Assembly (NCBI RefSeq): GCF_035918235.1
Contig: NZ_CP109485.1
Span: forward strand, 1,674,001-1,738,000
Direction of reading: 5' to 3'
From: Streptomyces sp. NBC_01445
GTDB taxonomy: Bacteria; Actinomycetota; Actinomycetes; Streptomycetales; Streptomycetaceae
DNA: 64,000 nucleotides
Shown piece by piece: positions 40,866 through 48,461 of the stretch (the first letter of the stretch is position 1; each line of letters opens with the position of its first letter). The translations under genes were made by a program, and so were the position numbers. The notes under the pieces were generated by a model. That model was not told where the DNA came from. It made no database searches and saw only the letters and a list, made by a program, of their open reading frames with translations.

Positions 40866-42031
40866 ACGGTGGCCTTTCGTATCGGCATCGGGCGTCCGGC
40901 ACGGACGGTCGCGACGGGCGCGAGCCAGGGTCCTGCCGGGCGGGTGACCCCCTGGGAGTCGGTGAGCCGGTCCGGCGCGCCGCGGTCCTCGAGCAGACTC
41001 AGGTCGCCCGCGGCGCCGGGCCGCAGCGAACCCAACTCGCCTGACATGCCCAGCACTTCGGCCGGGTGCGTGGTGGCGCACCGGATGACCTCCGGCAGCG
41101 ACATCCCCAGGGCGAGCAGTTTGGACAGGGTGCTGGTGAGGTCCCGCACCGGCCCGTTCATGTTGCGTGCGTGCAGGTCGGTGCTGATGGTGTACGGCCG
41201 GATACCGGCCGCCAGAGCGCGTTCCGCGGTGTCGAACGCGAAGCTGGCGCTGCCGTGTCCCACGTCGAACCGGACGCCGCGCTCCAGGGCCGCCCGGACC
41301 TGCGGCAGCGGTTCGGCTCCGTCGCCGAAGAGCCCGCCGGGCTTGCCGTGGAAGGCGTGGGTGACGACGTCGCCCGGCCCGAGCAGGTCGAGGACGTCGC
41401 CGAAGGCGGGCGGTGCGTTGCCGACGTGGACCATGACCGGCAGCGCGTGCGCGGCGGCGAGTTCTCTGGCCGCGCGCAGCGGCGCCAGACCGCTGTCGCC
41501 GAGGACCGACCGGCTCATGCGGACCTTGAGGCCCCGCACTGCCGCCGGGTTGTCGGCGAGGATCCGGTCAGTGGCCTTGACATCGATGTCTGCCGCGCCG
41601 CCGACGAGTTCTCGGGTGCCGTGCACGAGGCCGTGGCGGGAGATGTTGAGCCAGCTCAGCACGCGGGTGGCGGCCGGGGCGACGACCGAGGAGACGAAGT
41701 GCGGCCAGTCGTCGCTGCCACAGCTGCCCGCGTCGACGACGGTCGTCACACCCTGCCGCACACCGGCGTCGTCGGCGGGGATGCCGAGGCCGGTCGCTCC
41801 GTCGTAGATGTGGGCGTGCAGGTCGATCAGCCCGGGGGTGACCAGCAGCCCTTTCGCGTCGTACACCTCGGCGCCGGTCGGGTCGAGCGTCCCGGCCGGG
41901 CCGACCGCCGCGATCCGGTCGCCGGCGAGCGCGACATCGCCGGGCTCGACGGTGCCCCGCTCGGGGTCGACCACCTGCCCGCCAAGAATCACAAGATCGA
42001 ATCGGTTTGCGTCGGATGCCTGCACAGCCAT
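40862..42031 (-). CDS. amidohydrolase/deacetylase-family metallohydrolase
   Basis: Amidohydrolase-superfamily enzyme of 389 residues. HxH in LIDLHAHIYDG, Lys in RGLKVRMSRS, His in MVHVGN and THAFHGKPGG, and Asp in RFDVGHGSAS provide the binuclear metal site. It corresponds to the EF_0837-type member of the cluster and may deacetylate an N-acetylated sugar acid such as N-acetylglucosaminate (inferred). The ATG 42031 has GGAAGG upstream; another ATG lies 8 codons earlier. First gene of the cluster, divergent from the IclR gene. Confidence 0.85.
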   Translation of the reverse strand: MAVQASDANRFDLVILGGQVVDPERGTVEPGDVALAGDRIAAVGPAGTLDPTGAEVYDAKGLLVTPGLIDLHAHIYDGATGLGIPADDAGVRQGVTTVVDAGSCGSDDWPHFVSSVVAPAATRVLSWLNISRHGLVHGTRELVGGAADIDVKATDRILADNPAAVRGLKVRMSRSVLGDSGLAPLRAARELAAAHALPVMVHVGNAPPAFGDVLDLLGPGDVVTHAFHGKPGGLFGDGAEPLPQVRAALERGVRFDVGHGSASFAFDTAERALAAGIRPYTISTDLHARNMNGPVRDLTSTLSKLLALGMSLPEVIRCATTHPAEVLGMSGELGSLRPGAAGDLSLLEDRGAPDRLTDSQGVTRPAGPWLAPVATVRAGRPMPIRKATV

Positions 42032-42092
42032 GGACGGCGGCCTTCCACTGAGCATGAGATAGGGCGCGAGGGGACAACCGCGGAGCACCTGG

Positions 42093-42129
42093 GCGTTCCG
42101 TAGGGTAGATTCGCGTTCCGTAGAACGGA
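42093..42129. promoter_or_regulatory. IclR-type operator region
   Basis: GCGTTCCGTAG occurs at 42093-42103 and again at 42113-42123 (period 20). The second copy forms the inverted repeat TCCGT-AGA-ACGGA (42117-42129). The location between divergent IclR and amidohydrolase genes fits an IclR operator. Confidence 0.7.
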
Positions 42130-42165
42130 TTGACTGCACGCTAGCCGGATGCCTTCGGAGGGTCA

Positions 42166-43032
42166 ATGGATCGCGAAGAGTCGCTGAAATCGACGGACGC
42201 CCCGACGAACGCCTCGTCAGCTACGCGGAAACCGACACCGTCGGAGCTCCGGCCACAGGAACCGCACGGGGCCACCCAGGGACAGTCCGAAACCTCGGGC
42301 CCGGTCAACTCCGTCGCCAAGGCGCTACGCGTCCTGCACGCCCTCGCCCACCCCGACGCCCCCCACAAGCTGGGCGAGATCGCCGAGCGCTCCGGTGTCC
42401 CCAAGGCCAGTACCCACCGCATCCTCGCGACCCTGATCGAGGAGGGCTACGCCGTCCCGGACGGCGAGGGGCGCTACGGCATCGGCACCCAGCTGCGCGC
42501 ACTGGCCGCCCAAGTACTCTCGGACGACACCGTCGGCATCGACGCGGTCCTGCGGGCACTCCAGCAACGCCTGGGCCAGGCAGTCCACTTGGCGGTACTC
42601 AGCGGCGACCACGCCACCTACACCCACAAGGTCGACCCCGGCCTCGCCTACCGCATCGCCACCGAGGTGGGCACCCGCCTCCCCCTGCACGCCTCGGCCG
42701 CGGGCAAGGTGCTGCTGGCCCATCTGCCCGAGACGGAGACGAAGGCGCTGCTCGACCGGGCCGGCCTCCCGGCCCGCACCTCTCACACCGTCACCGACCG
42801 CACCACACTGCTCAGCCAGCTGGAAACGGTCCGGCACACCGGTTTCGCGACCGATTGCGAAGAAGCCGACGAGGCGATCTGCTCCCTCGCCGCTCCTGTC
42901 CTCGACACCGACGGCTCCCCGGTCGGCGCGGTCTCCGTGTCCTCCCTGGCCGCCCTCGTCACCGAGGAGCAACTCACCGCGTTCGCCCCGGCGGTCCGGC
43001 AGGCGGCCCAGGAGGTCTCCCGCAGACTGTGA
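42166..43032 (+). CDS. IclR-family transcriptional regulator
   Basis: Regulator of 288 residues. A disordered Ser/Thr/Pro-rich N-terminus of about 45 residues precedes the IclR winged helix (KLGEIAERSGVPKASTHRIL) and the GAF-like effector domain with LPLHASAAGKVLLAHLP and TDCEEADEAICSLAAPV. GGAGGG lies at ideal spacing from the ATG. It is divergent from the Dga-type cluster and most likely controls it. Confidence 0.92.
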   Translation: MDREESLKSTDAPTNASSATRKPTPSELRPQEPHGATQGQSETSGPVNSVAKALRVLHALAHPDAPHKLGEIAERSGVPKASTHRILATLIEEGYAVPDGEGRYGIGTQLRALAAQVLSDDTVGIDAVLRALQQRLGQAVHLAVLSGDHATYTHKVDPGLAYRIATEVGTRLPLHASAAGKVLLAHLPETETKALLDRAGLPARTSHTVTDRTTLLSQLETVRHTGFATDCEEADEAICSLAAPVLDTDGSPVGAVSVSSLAALVTEEQLTAFAPAVRQAAQEVSRRL

Positions 43033-43044
43033 CGCGCACCCACG

Positions 43045-43115
43045 CCCACGGGACACGCAGGACGTGCGTGTCCCGTGGGTACGCGTTGTCGCCCGCCCCC
43101 TGTGCGGGCGACAAC
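43045..43115. terminator. two tandem terminator hairpins
   Basis: Hairpin 1 (43045-43079) has 15-bp arms starting CCCACGGGACACGCA with a 5-base loop. Hairpin 2 (43085-43115) has 12-bp arms GTTGTCGCCCGC with a 7-base loop. They separate the convergent IclR and GH43 genes and could stop transcription in both directions. Confidence 0.85.
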
Positions 43116-43136
43116 CGCAGGCGTGCGCAGCCGCAT

Positions 43137-44603
43137 TCAGTCGGCGTAGACCTCCGCACGGTCGACGCTCACGAACGAGGCGGTGGACTGCGCGTTGTGC
43201 TGGCCCGTGACCCGTACGCGCAGCGTGTGGTGTCCGGACGGGAGCCTCGGGCTCAGGTACTGGACCGTTTCCCCCGTGCGGATGGCTCCGTAGAAGTCCA
43301 CACGTTGCTCCGGACCACCGTCGATGCTCAGGTCCGCGTACCCGTTCCCCACGTCACGTACGGACAGCAGGGCGATGCGGGTGCCGTCGAAGGTGAAGGT
43401 GGCTGAGGCGTCGGTGCGGTCGCTCCAGTGGTCGTCGCTCCAGAAGCACTGCGTCGCACACCCGGTGCCCGAGTTCCAGGTACCGCTGTAGGTGACGGTC
43501 CCTGGACCGTCGGAGCGACCGTCGTCATTGATCCAGTAGTTGCCGGACCCGGGGTCCCCCGACGGCAGGTCCTGCGTGGCACCCATGGCGAGCGGCCGGC
43601 CGAAGTCCGGGCTGCCGTCCGCCTTCCAGCCGAACTTCTGGGCGCGCGTGGTGCGGTTGCTGTAGGTGAGGGCACTCGTCGTCTTCGCGTGGTAGACGAT
43701 CCAGTCCTCGCTGCCGTCGGGCGACTTGAAGAACGCGTGGTGGCCCGGCCCGAAGACTCCGTGGTCGTCGGCGCGGGAGAAGACCGCGCCCTGGTGCTGC
43801 GTCCAGTTCCCCGGCACCAGTGGGTCGGCCGTGTCCGGAAGCGACATCATCCATACCTGGTAGTCCGGTTTGCCCGTGTCGCACGTCGAGTACGTCATCC
43901 ACGTACGGCCGTTGCGATTCAGGAACTCCGGCCCCTCACGGACCTCCGGGCAGCCGCCCGCGCCGTTGATGGCCACCGCGTCGCCCGAGATCGTGTAGGG
44001 GTTGGAGAGCGGTGCGATGTTGAGGCCGTTGTGCTGGTACTGGTTGATGCCGCTGTAGGCGAGGTAGAGCCGCCCGTTGTGCTGCAGGATGCCCGCGTCG
44101 ATGGCGAAGTCGTTCGCGTGGTTGGGCGGCGCGAGCTTGGCCTTGAAGTGGTACGGGCCTGCCGGATCGTCCCGGTCCGACTCCAGGACGTAGAGACGAT
44201 GATGGTCGTCCACACCGTCGTCGGCGGTGTAGTACATGTACCAGCGGTCACCGAACCGGTAGAACTCCGGCGCCCAGATGTCGCGGTTGCGCGAGCTGTC
44301 CGTGTCGGTCCACACCGTGACCGGATCGGCCGTCAGCAGGGTGCTCAGCGACGGGGATCGCCACATTCTGATGCTGTCGCCCTGCGTCGTCGTGAGGTAG
44401 TAGTTGCCGTTCCAGTGCGTCATGTACGGATCGGGGCCGCTGTTCAGCGGATCACGGAATCCGCCCGCGGCAGCGGCAACCGGCTGCGGCGCGCCGGGCG
44501 ACGGATCGGCGGACGCCGTGAGGCAGCCCCCGACGAGCGCCAGGAGCACACCGAACGAGACGACGGCCAGGCGGATGGTACGGACGGTGCTCGACAGGGA
44601 CAT
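43137..44603 (-). CDS. secreted GH43-family glycosidase with C-terminal beta-sandwich
   Basis: Exported five-bladed-propeller glycosidase of 488 residues. The signal sequence runs to about residue 32 and contains VGGC, so it may be a lipoprotein. The GH43 acids are seen as Asp in SGPDPYMTHW, Asp in NDFAIDAGIL and Glu in VREGPEFL. The C-terminal 125 residues (from about YSGTWNSGTG) form a galactose-binding-like domain, probably carbohydrate binding. Likely an arabinan- or xylan-side-chain hydrolase. GAAGGG lies upstream of the ATG, and a palindrome TTACATCGATGTAA is 57 bp upstream. Confidence 0.87.
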   Translation of the reverse strand: MSLSSTVRTIRLAVVSFGVLLALVGGCLTASADPSPGAPQPVAAAAGGFRDPLNSGPDPYMTHWNGNYYLTTTQGDSIRMWRSPSLSTLLTADPVTVWTDTDSSRNRDIWAPEFYRFGDRWYMYYTADDGVDDHHRLYVLESDRDDPAGPYHFKAKLAPPNHANDFAIDAGILQHNGRLYLAYSGINQYQHNGLNIAPLSNPYTISGDAVAINGAGGCPEVREGPEFLNRNGRTWMTYSTCDTGKPDYQVWMMSLPDTADPLVPGNWTQHQGAVFSRADDHGVFGPGHHAFFKSPDGSEDWIVYHAKTTSALTYSNRTTRAQKFGWKADGSPDFGRPLAMGATQDLPSGDPGSGNYWINDDGRSDGPGTVTYSGTWNSGTGCATQCFWSDDHWSDRTDASATFTFDGTRIALLSVRDVGNGYADLSIDGGPEQRVDFYGAIRTGETVQYLSPRLPSGHHTLRVRVTGQHNAQSTASFVSVDRAEVYAD

Positions 44604-44659
44604 GTGCAGCCCTTCGGAGGCGGCCCCCGAAGGAAAGCCGGCACGGGACGGCGACGTCG

Positions 44660-44673
44660 TTACATCGATGTAA
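44660..44673. promoter_or_regulatory. palindromic operator of the GH43 gene
   Basis: TTACATCGATGTAA is a perfect 14-bp palindrome of the type bound by LacI- or GntR-class sugar regulators, located 57 bp upstream of the GH43 start. No regulator gene is adjacent, so it is probably bound in trans. Confidence 0.7.
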
Positions 44674-44799
44674 ATCTGTGGCGTTACCGTAGGGACGGCT
44701 GCGACAGCTGTCAATCACCCAGTAATGTCAAGGGACTTCGGGTCATTTCCCGGCCGCGCGTGGCAGAGGCCGATCGCCCCGGTCCGACTACGGCGAAGG

Positions 44800-45570
44800 C
44801 TCCGTCCGGCAGGCCAGGTAGAGGGCTATGCCCTCGGCGGGTTCGCGGACCGCAGGATGCGGGTCGGTCGACCCGTCCAGGTTCGTCGACAGCCTGGCCG
44901 CCCGGCTCCGGGACAACGGCGTACACATCGTGGAGGGCGCCCGGGTCACCTCGGTCGACGAGGTACGGGGCGGGGCGCAGGTGCGGTCCTCGGCCGGCAC
45001 GTACGGCGCGGACCGTGCCGTGGTGGCCGCCGGCGTGTGGTCGCAGACGCTGCTGCGGGGGCTCGGTGTCGACCCCGGCTTGTTCCCCGGCAAGGGCTAC
45101 AGCTTCTCGGTGCGCTCCAGGCAGCCGCTGCACCGGCTCGTACATCTGGGAACGGCACACGTGGTGCTCACCCGCTGGACGAGACCGGCGAACGGATCCG
45201 GGTCGCCGGCACGATGGAGTTCGAGGCCGACGCCGACCGCTACCGCGAGGCCCGGGTCCGGGCCGTCGTCGCGGCCGCTCGCCCCTACCTCGAGGGCGCC
45301 GACCGGGCGGACCGTGAGGAGGAGTGGGTGGGCGCCCGGCCGCTGACGCGTGACGGACTGCCCCTGATCGGTGCGGTCCCCGGCACCTCGCGGATCGTCG
45401 CGGCGGGCGGTCACAACATGCTCGGCCTGATGCTCGCCCCCGCCACCGGGCGCGCCGTCGCCGCCCTGGTGACCGGTGACCGCGCGGCTGCCGAGGCAAC
45501 CCGCCCGTTCGCCTTGGAGCGGCTGGCCCGGCGGCCCCGTGCGAAGCGCCCGGCGACGCAGCGGGCCTGA
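44800..45570 (+). pseudogene. decayed FAD-dependent D-amino-acid-dehydrogenase-like gene
   Basis: Remnant of a DadA-like flavoprotein. From about 44870 one frame reads SVDPSRFVDSLAARL and AVVAAGVWSQTLLRGLG up to HLGTAHVVLT near 45170. The similarity then continues in another frame with LDETGERIRVAGTMEFE, DGLPLIGAVPG and GGHNMLGLMLAPATG to the stop at 45570. A single missing base near 45172 explains the shift. The N-terminal FAD-binding motif is absent, so the 5' half is also lost. Nothing indicates expression. Confidence 0.8.
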
Positions 45571-45598
45571 CACCGGCCGGTCACCGCACCCTTCGATC

Positions 45599-45634
45599 AC
45601 TTACTTCAGTACTTACTTCAGCACTTACTTCCGC
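45599..45634. repeat. three 12-bp tandem repeats
   Basis: ACTTACTTCAGT, ACTTACTTCAGC and ACTTACTTCCGC follow one another, between the pseudogene and the 3' end of the esterase gene (the last unit overlaps it). No function is evident. Confidence 0.7.
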
Positions 45635-47204
45635 CGGGCGCCGTCGGAGACTTTGGTGCGGGGGCGGTGAGCAGAGCGCCTACGTCGGCGTAGCCGTCGC
45701 CCGTGTCGGAGGAGCGGGTGTCGAAGACCCGCGTGGTCGGGGCGCTGGAGATCCAGGGCGTCCATCCCGGCCTGCCGTCGCGGATGAACGCGACCGCCGC
45801 GCCGTGGACATCCGTGGCAAGGGCCTTGGGCGGCTCGGCACCGGCCACCGCAGTGACCCCTTCGGCGTCGAGGCAGTCGAAGTGGAACGGCACGTCGAGG
45901 CAGTGAGTGGCCAGGCCGAGGACGGGCGAGCGCCAGGCGAAGCGGTACAGCCAGGTGGGGGCGGATCCGCGGGCCCTGGCGACCCGGGCCACGGCTGTGC
46001 GGAAGAGATGGTCCGTGACGTACTGGCCGACGAGGTCGGCCGTGTCAAGGCCGGGGTGATCTGCGACGTACGCGGCGGCGACGGTCCCGTCCACGCCGCA
46101 CCCGGCGAGGATCCGGGCCGGCCCCGCCGTGGCAAGTCGGTCCCGCATGGGGTGCAGCGCCATGGTGAACTCGTGGTCGGTGGCACCGAGTACGAGCTCC
46201 TTGCCGGCTCCCACGCCCGCGGCGAGGGCGTCCAGGGTGGCCTCGGGGATCAGGTCGCCGTCGACCATGGGGGCAAAGGGCAGGTTCTCGGCGATCAGGC
46301 CGGCGATCCCGGCCAGAGCATCGTCCGTGCCCGTGCCCGTGCCCGTGCCAGCGCCCGTATCCGTATCCGTATCCGTATCCGTATCCGTATCAGCATCGGT
46401 GTCCGCTGCCGGCGAGGACACCTGCTTCTGCAGATCAAGGATCTGCCCCTCGCTCAGCTGGGACAAGCCTGTTCGGGTCGGTGGCACGCCGCCCAGCTCG
46501 GCCAGCTTGCGGCCCAGACGTTCCGCCTCCGTCGTCGACACCTGCGAAACCGGGCCGGACAGACAGTGCACGCGGTGGAACAGGTGCTGCGCACGAGGCA
46601 TACCCAGCAGGGTCAGCACGGCGGCACCGCCCGCCGACTGACCGGCGATGGTGACCCGGTCGGGGTCCCCTCCGAAGCCCCGGATGTTGTCCCGCACCCA
46701 TTCAAGGGCCAGCAACCAGTCACGGACGGCGCGGTTGTGCGGTGCGTCGGAGATCCATCCGAAGCCGTCGAAGCCGAGCCGGTAGCCGATCGAGACGACG
46801 ACCACCCCGTCGCGATTGAAGGCCGCGCCGTCGTACCAAGGGCTCGCCTGGGATCCGGCGAGGAAGCCACCTCCGTGGATCCAGACCATCACGGGCAAGC
46901 CGGCATCCGGGGAGAGGTCCGGGGTGAACACGTTGAGATTGAGCGTCCCGTCGCCCGGGATGCTCGGCTCGGGGATGAAGGTGACCTCTGCCAGGGGGCG
47001 ACGCTGCGCGGTCGGTCCGTAGGCGGTGGCGTCCAGCACGTCGGACCACGGCTCGGGAGGGACGGGCGCGGCGAACCGGAGTGCGCCGACGGGGGGTTGG
47101 GCGTACGGGATGCCGAGGAATCGGACGCCGGTGTCGCGGCGCTCACCGCGCACAGGGCCGTGGGCGGTGCGGACGATGGGCGGCTCTGCGGCGTGGTTGG
47201 TCAC
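45618..47204 (-). CDS. type-B carboxylesterase/lipase family protein
   Basis: Alpha/beta-hydrolase of the carboxylesterase type B family, 528 residues, no signal peptide. The oxyanion loop is WIHGGGF and the nucleophile Ser is in GQSAGG, preceded by GFGGDPDRVTIA. A variable loop after the catalytic core is replaced by an Asp/Thr then Gly/Thr dipeptide run of about 20 residues encoded by hexanucleotide repeats at 46327-46392. Hydrolyses an ester of unknown identity. It is 59 bp downstream of the SurE-like gene. Confidence 0.88.
   Translation of the reverse strand: MTNHAAEPPIVRTAHGPVRGERRDTGVRFLGIPYAQPPVGALRFAAPVPPEPWSDVLDATAYGPTAQRRPLAEVTFIPEPSIPGDGTLNLNVFTPDLSPDAGLPVMVWIHGGGFLAGSQASPWYDGAAFNRDGVVVVSIGYRLGFDGFGWISDAPHNRAVRDWLLALEWVRDNIRGFGGDPDRVTIAGQSAGGAAVLTLLGMPRAQHLFHRVHCLSGPVSQVSTTEAERLGRKLAELGGVPPTRTGLSQLSEGQILDLQKQVSSPAADTDADTDTDTDTDTDTGAGTGTGTGTDDALAGIAGLIAENLPFAPMVDGDLIPEATLDALAAGVGAGKELVLGATDHEFTMALHPMRDRLATAGPARILAGCGVDGTVAAAYVADHPGLDTADLVGQYVTDHLFRTAVARVARARGSAPTWLYRFAWRSPVLGLATHCLDVPFHFDCLDAEGVTAVAGAEPPKALATDVHGAAVAFIRDGRPGWTPWISSAPTTRVFDTRSSDTGDGYADVGALLTAPAPKSPTAPGGSKC
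46327..46392. repeat. in-frame hexanucleotide microsatellite in the esterase gene
   Basis: GTGCCC x3, GTGCCA, GCGCCC, then GTATCC x5 and GTATCA in one row. Units are six bases, so copy-number change alters the length of an Asp-Thr/Gly-Thr linker without shifting the frame. Confidence 0.9.
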
Positions 47205-47263
47205 TGGTTGCTCCTTGTGTCTTGTACGGCGTCGAGGTGGAGGAGTCGGGATCTGCTCCGGCC

Positions 47264-48358
47264 TTACGGGCGCGGGGCGTCCTGCTCGACGTAGTGCTTC
47301 AGCTTCCGCAGGTTCTTCCCGCCGTCAACGATGGCGCCGTAGGTGCGGTCCGCGGTGACGGGCGCGACGGCGACATGGCCGCTGAGCAGCGCGGTGGAGT
47401 CGGCCCGCCGCACGGTTTCCGTGCAGGAGTCGCCGGGCCTGTCCGCACAGACGCCGGGGACGATGTCGAAGGTGTCGCCGCTGCCTCGGCGTGCCGCGTA
47501 GTCGTGCCAGACGACCTTGCCGTGGCCGATGCCGGTCCACAGGGGCGCCTTGGCCCGCCGGCCCCCGCTGACGTCGGGGTAGTCGACCTTGACGGCGAAC
47601 TTGCCGGTGAACAGGGAGCGTTCGCGCATTCCGGCGAGAAGACGGGCACCGAACTCGGCGTTGTCCCGGTAGTTGGCGACCGGGAAGTAGGTGTTGGTGC
47701 TGTCGCCGGATGAGGAGGAGAAGGCGATGGCGGGAACACCCTCGTCGATGGCCGCGACAGCGGCGCCGACCGTGCCGGAGTCGTTGACCTGCGCGCTGAC
47801 GTTCGGCCCGGAGTTGATGCCGGTCACGACCACGTCGGGGCCGTCGGCCCAGCCGACCTTGGCGGCGAGGCCCGAGCGGAGGGCGAACTTGACGGTGTCG
47901 GCCGGCGTCGCGCTCGGTGTGCCGGCGCCACAGGCGTCGTCGGACAGACACACCCCGTAGACGGGCGAGCCGGACGGTGCGCCTGAGCAGTCGTTCTCGT
48001 AGCCGGCGGGCAGCCGTGTGCGCCGAGCCAGCGTGAGCGCACCGCCGTTGGTGACGGCGGTGCCCTTGCCGGACTGCACCTGCCACGGCGCCATGACGAC
48101 GACGTCGGCGCCCGCGGCGCACAGCGCCTTGCGCATCTCGTAAAGGCCCAGCCCGTCGGCGTGGGAGGCCTTGGCTGCCTGCATGGAGTCGTCGTTGGAC
48201 AGCAGGACGCGCAGTCCGGCCAGCGGTTCGGCCGAGGGTTCTGTGTGGGCGGCGGCCTCCGTGGCCTGCGGCAGGGCGTAGGCCATCGCGGTGAGACTGG
48301 CGAGTGCGGCGGTCGTGGCGGTGGCGAGCTTGATGCGGGAGCGGGAGGTGGTGGGCAT
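47264..48358 (-). CDS. surE: secreted SurE-type 5'/3'-nucleotidase or phosphatase
   Basis: SurE-fold phosphatase of 364 residues. An N-terminal signal peptide (about 1-36, ending near AAAHTEP) precedes RVLLSNDDS, where the metal-binding Asp-Asp pair resides. The expected Ser/Thr-Asn metal loops appear in TGINSGPNVSAQ, and FSSSSGDST is also conserved. SurE of Gram-negatives is cytoplasmic and about 250 residues; this exported, longer form is common in Streptomyces and fungi. It probably scavenges phosphate from nucleotides or organic phosphates outside the cell. Confidence 0.85.
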   Translation of the reverse strand: MPTTSRSRIKLATATTAALASLTAMAYALPQATEAAAHTEPSAEPLAGLRVLLSNDDSMQAAKASHADGLGLYEMRKALCAAGADVVVMAPWQVQSGKGTAVTNGGALTLARRTRLPAGYENDCSGAPSGSPVYGVCLSDDACGAGTPSATPADTVKFALRSGLAAKVGWADGPDVVVTGINSGPNVSAQVNDSGTVGAAVAAIDEGVPAIAFSSSSGDSTNTYFPVANYRDNAEFGARLLAGMRERSLFTGKFAVKVDYPDVSGGRRAKAPLWTGIGHGKVVWHDYAARRGSGDTFDIVPGVCADRPGDSCTETVRRADSTALLSGHVAVAPVTADRTYGAIVDGGKNLRKLKHYVEQDAPRP

Positions 48359-48461
48359 GGCGGGCGTGTCCCTTTGTTCACGTCGGAGGCGGTGGCGGGC
48401 GCGGTTGCCTGCCACCCGGTGGCTGCGAGTCCCGAACAATTCCGGGAGTCGGAGGGGCGAG

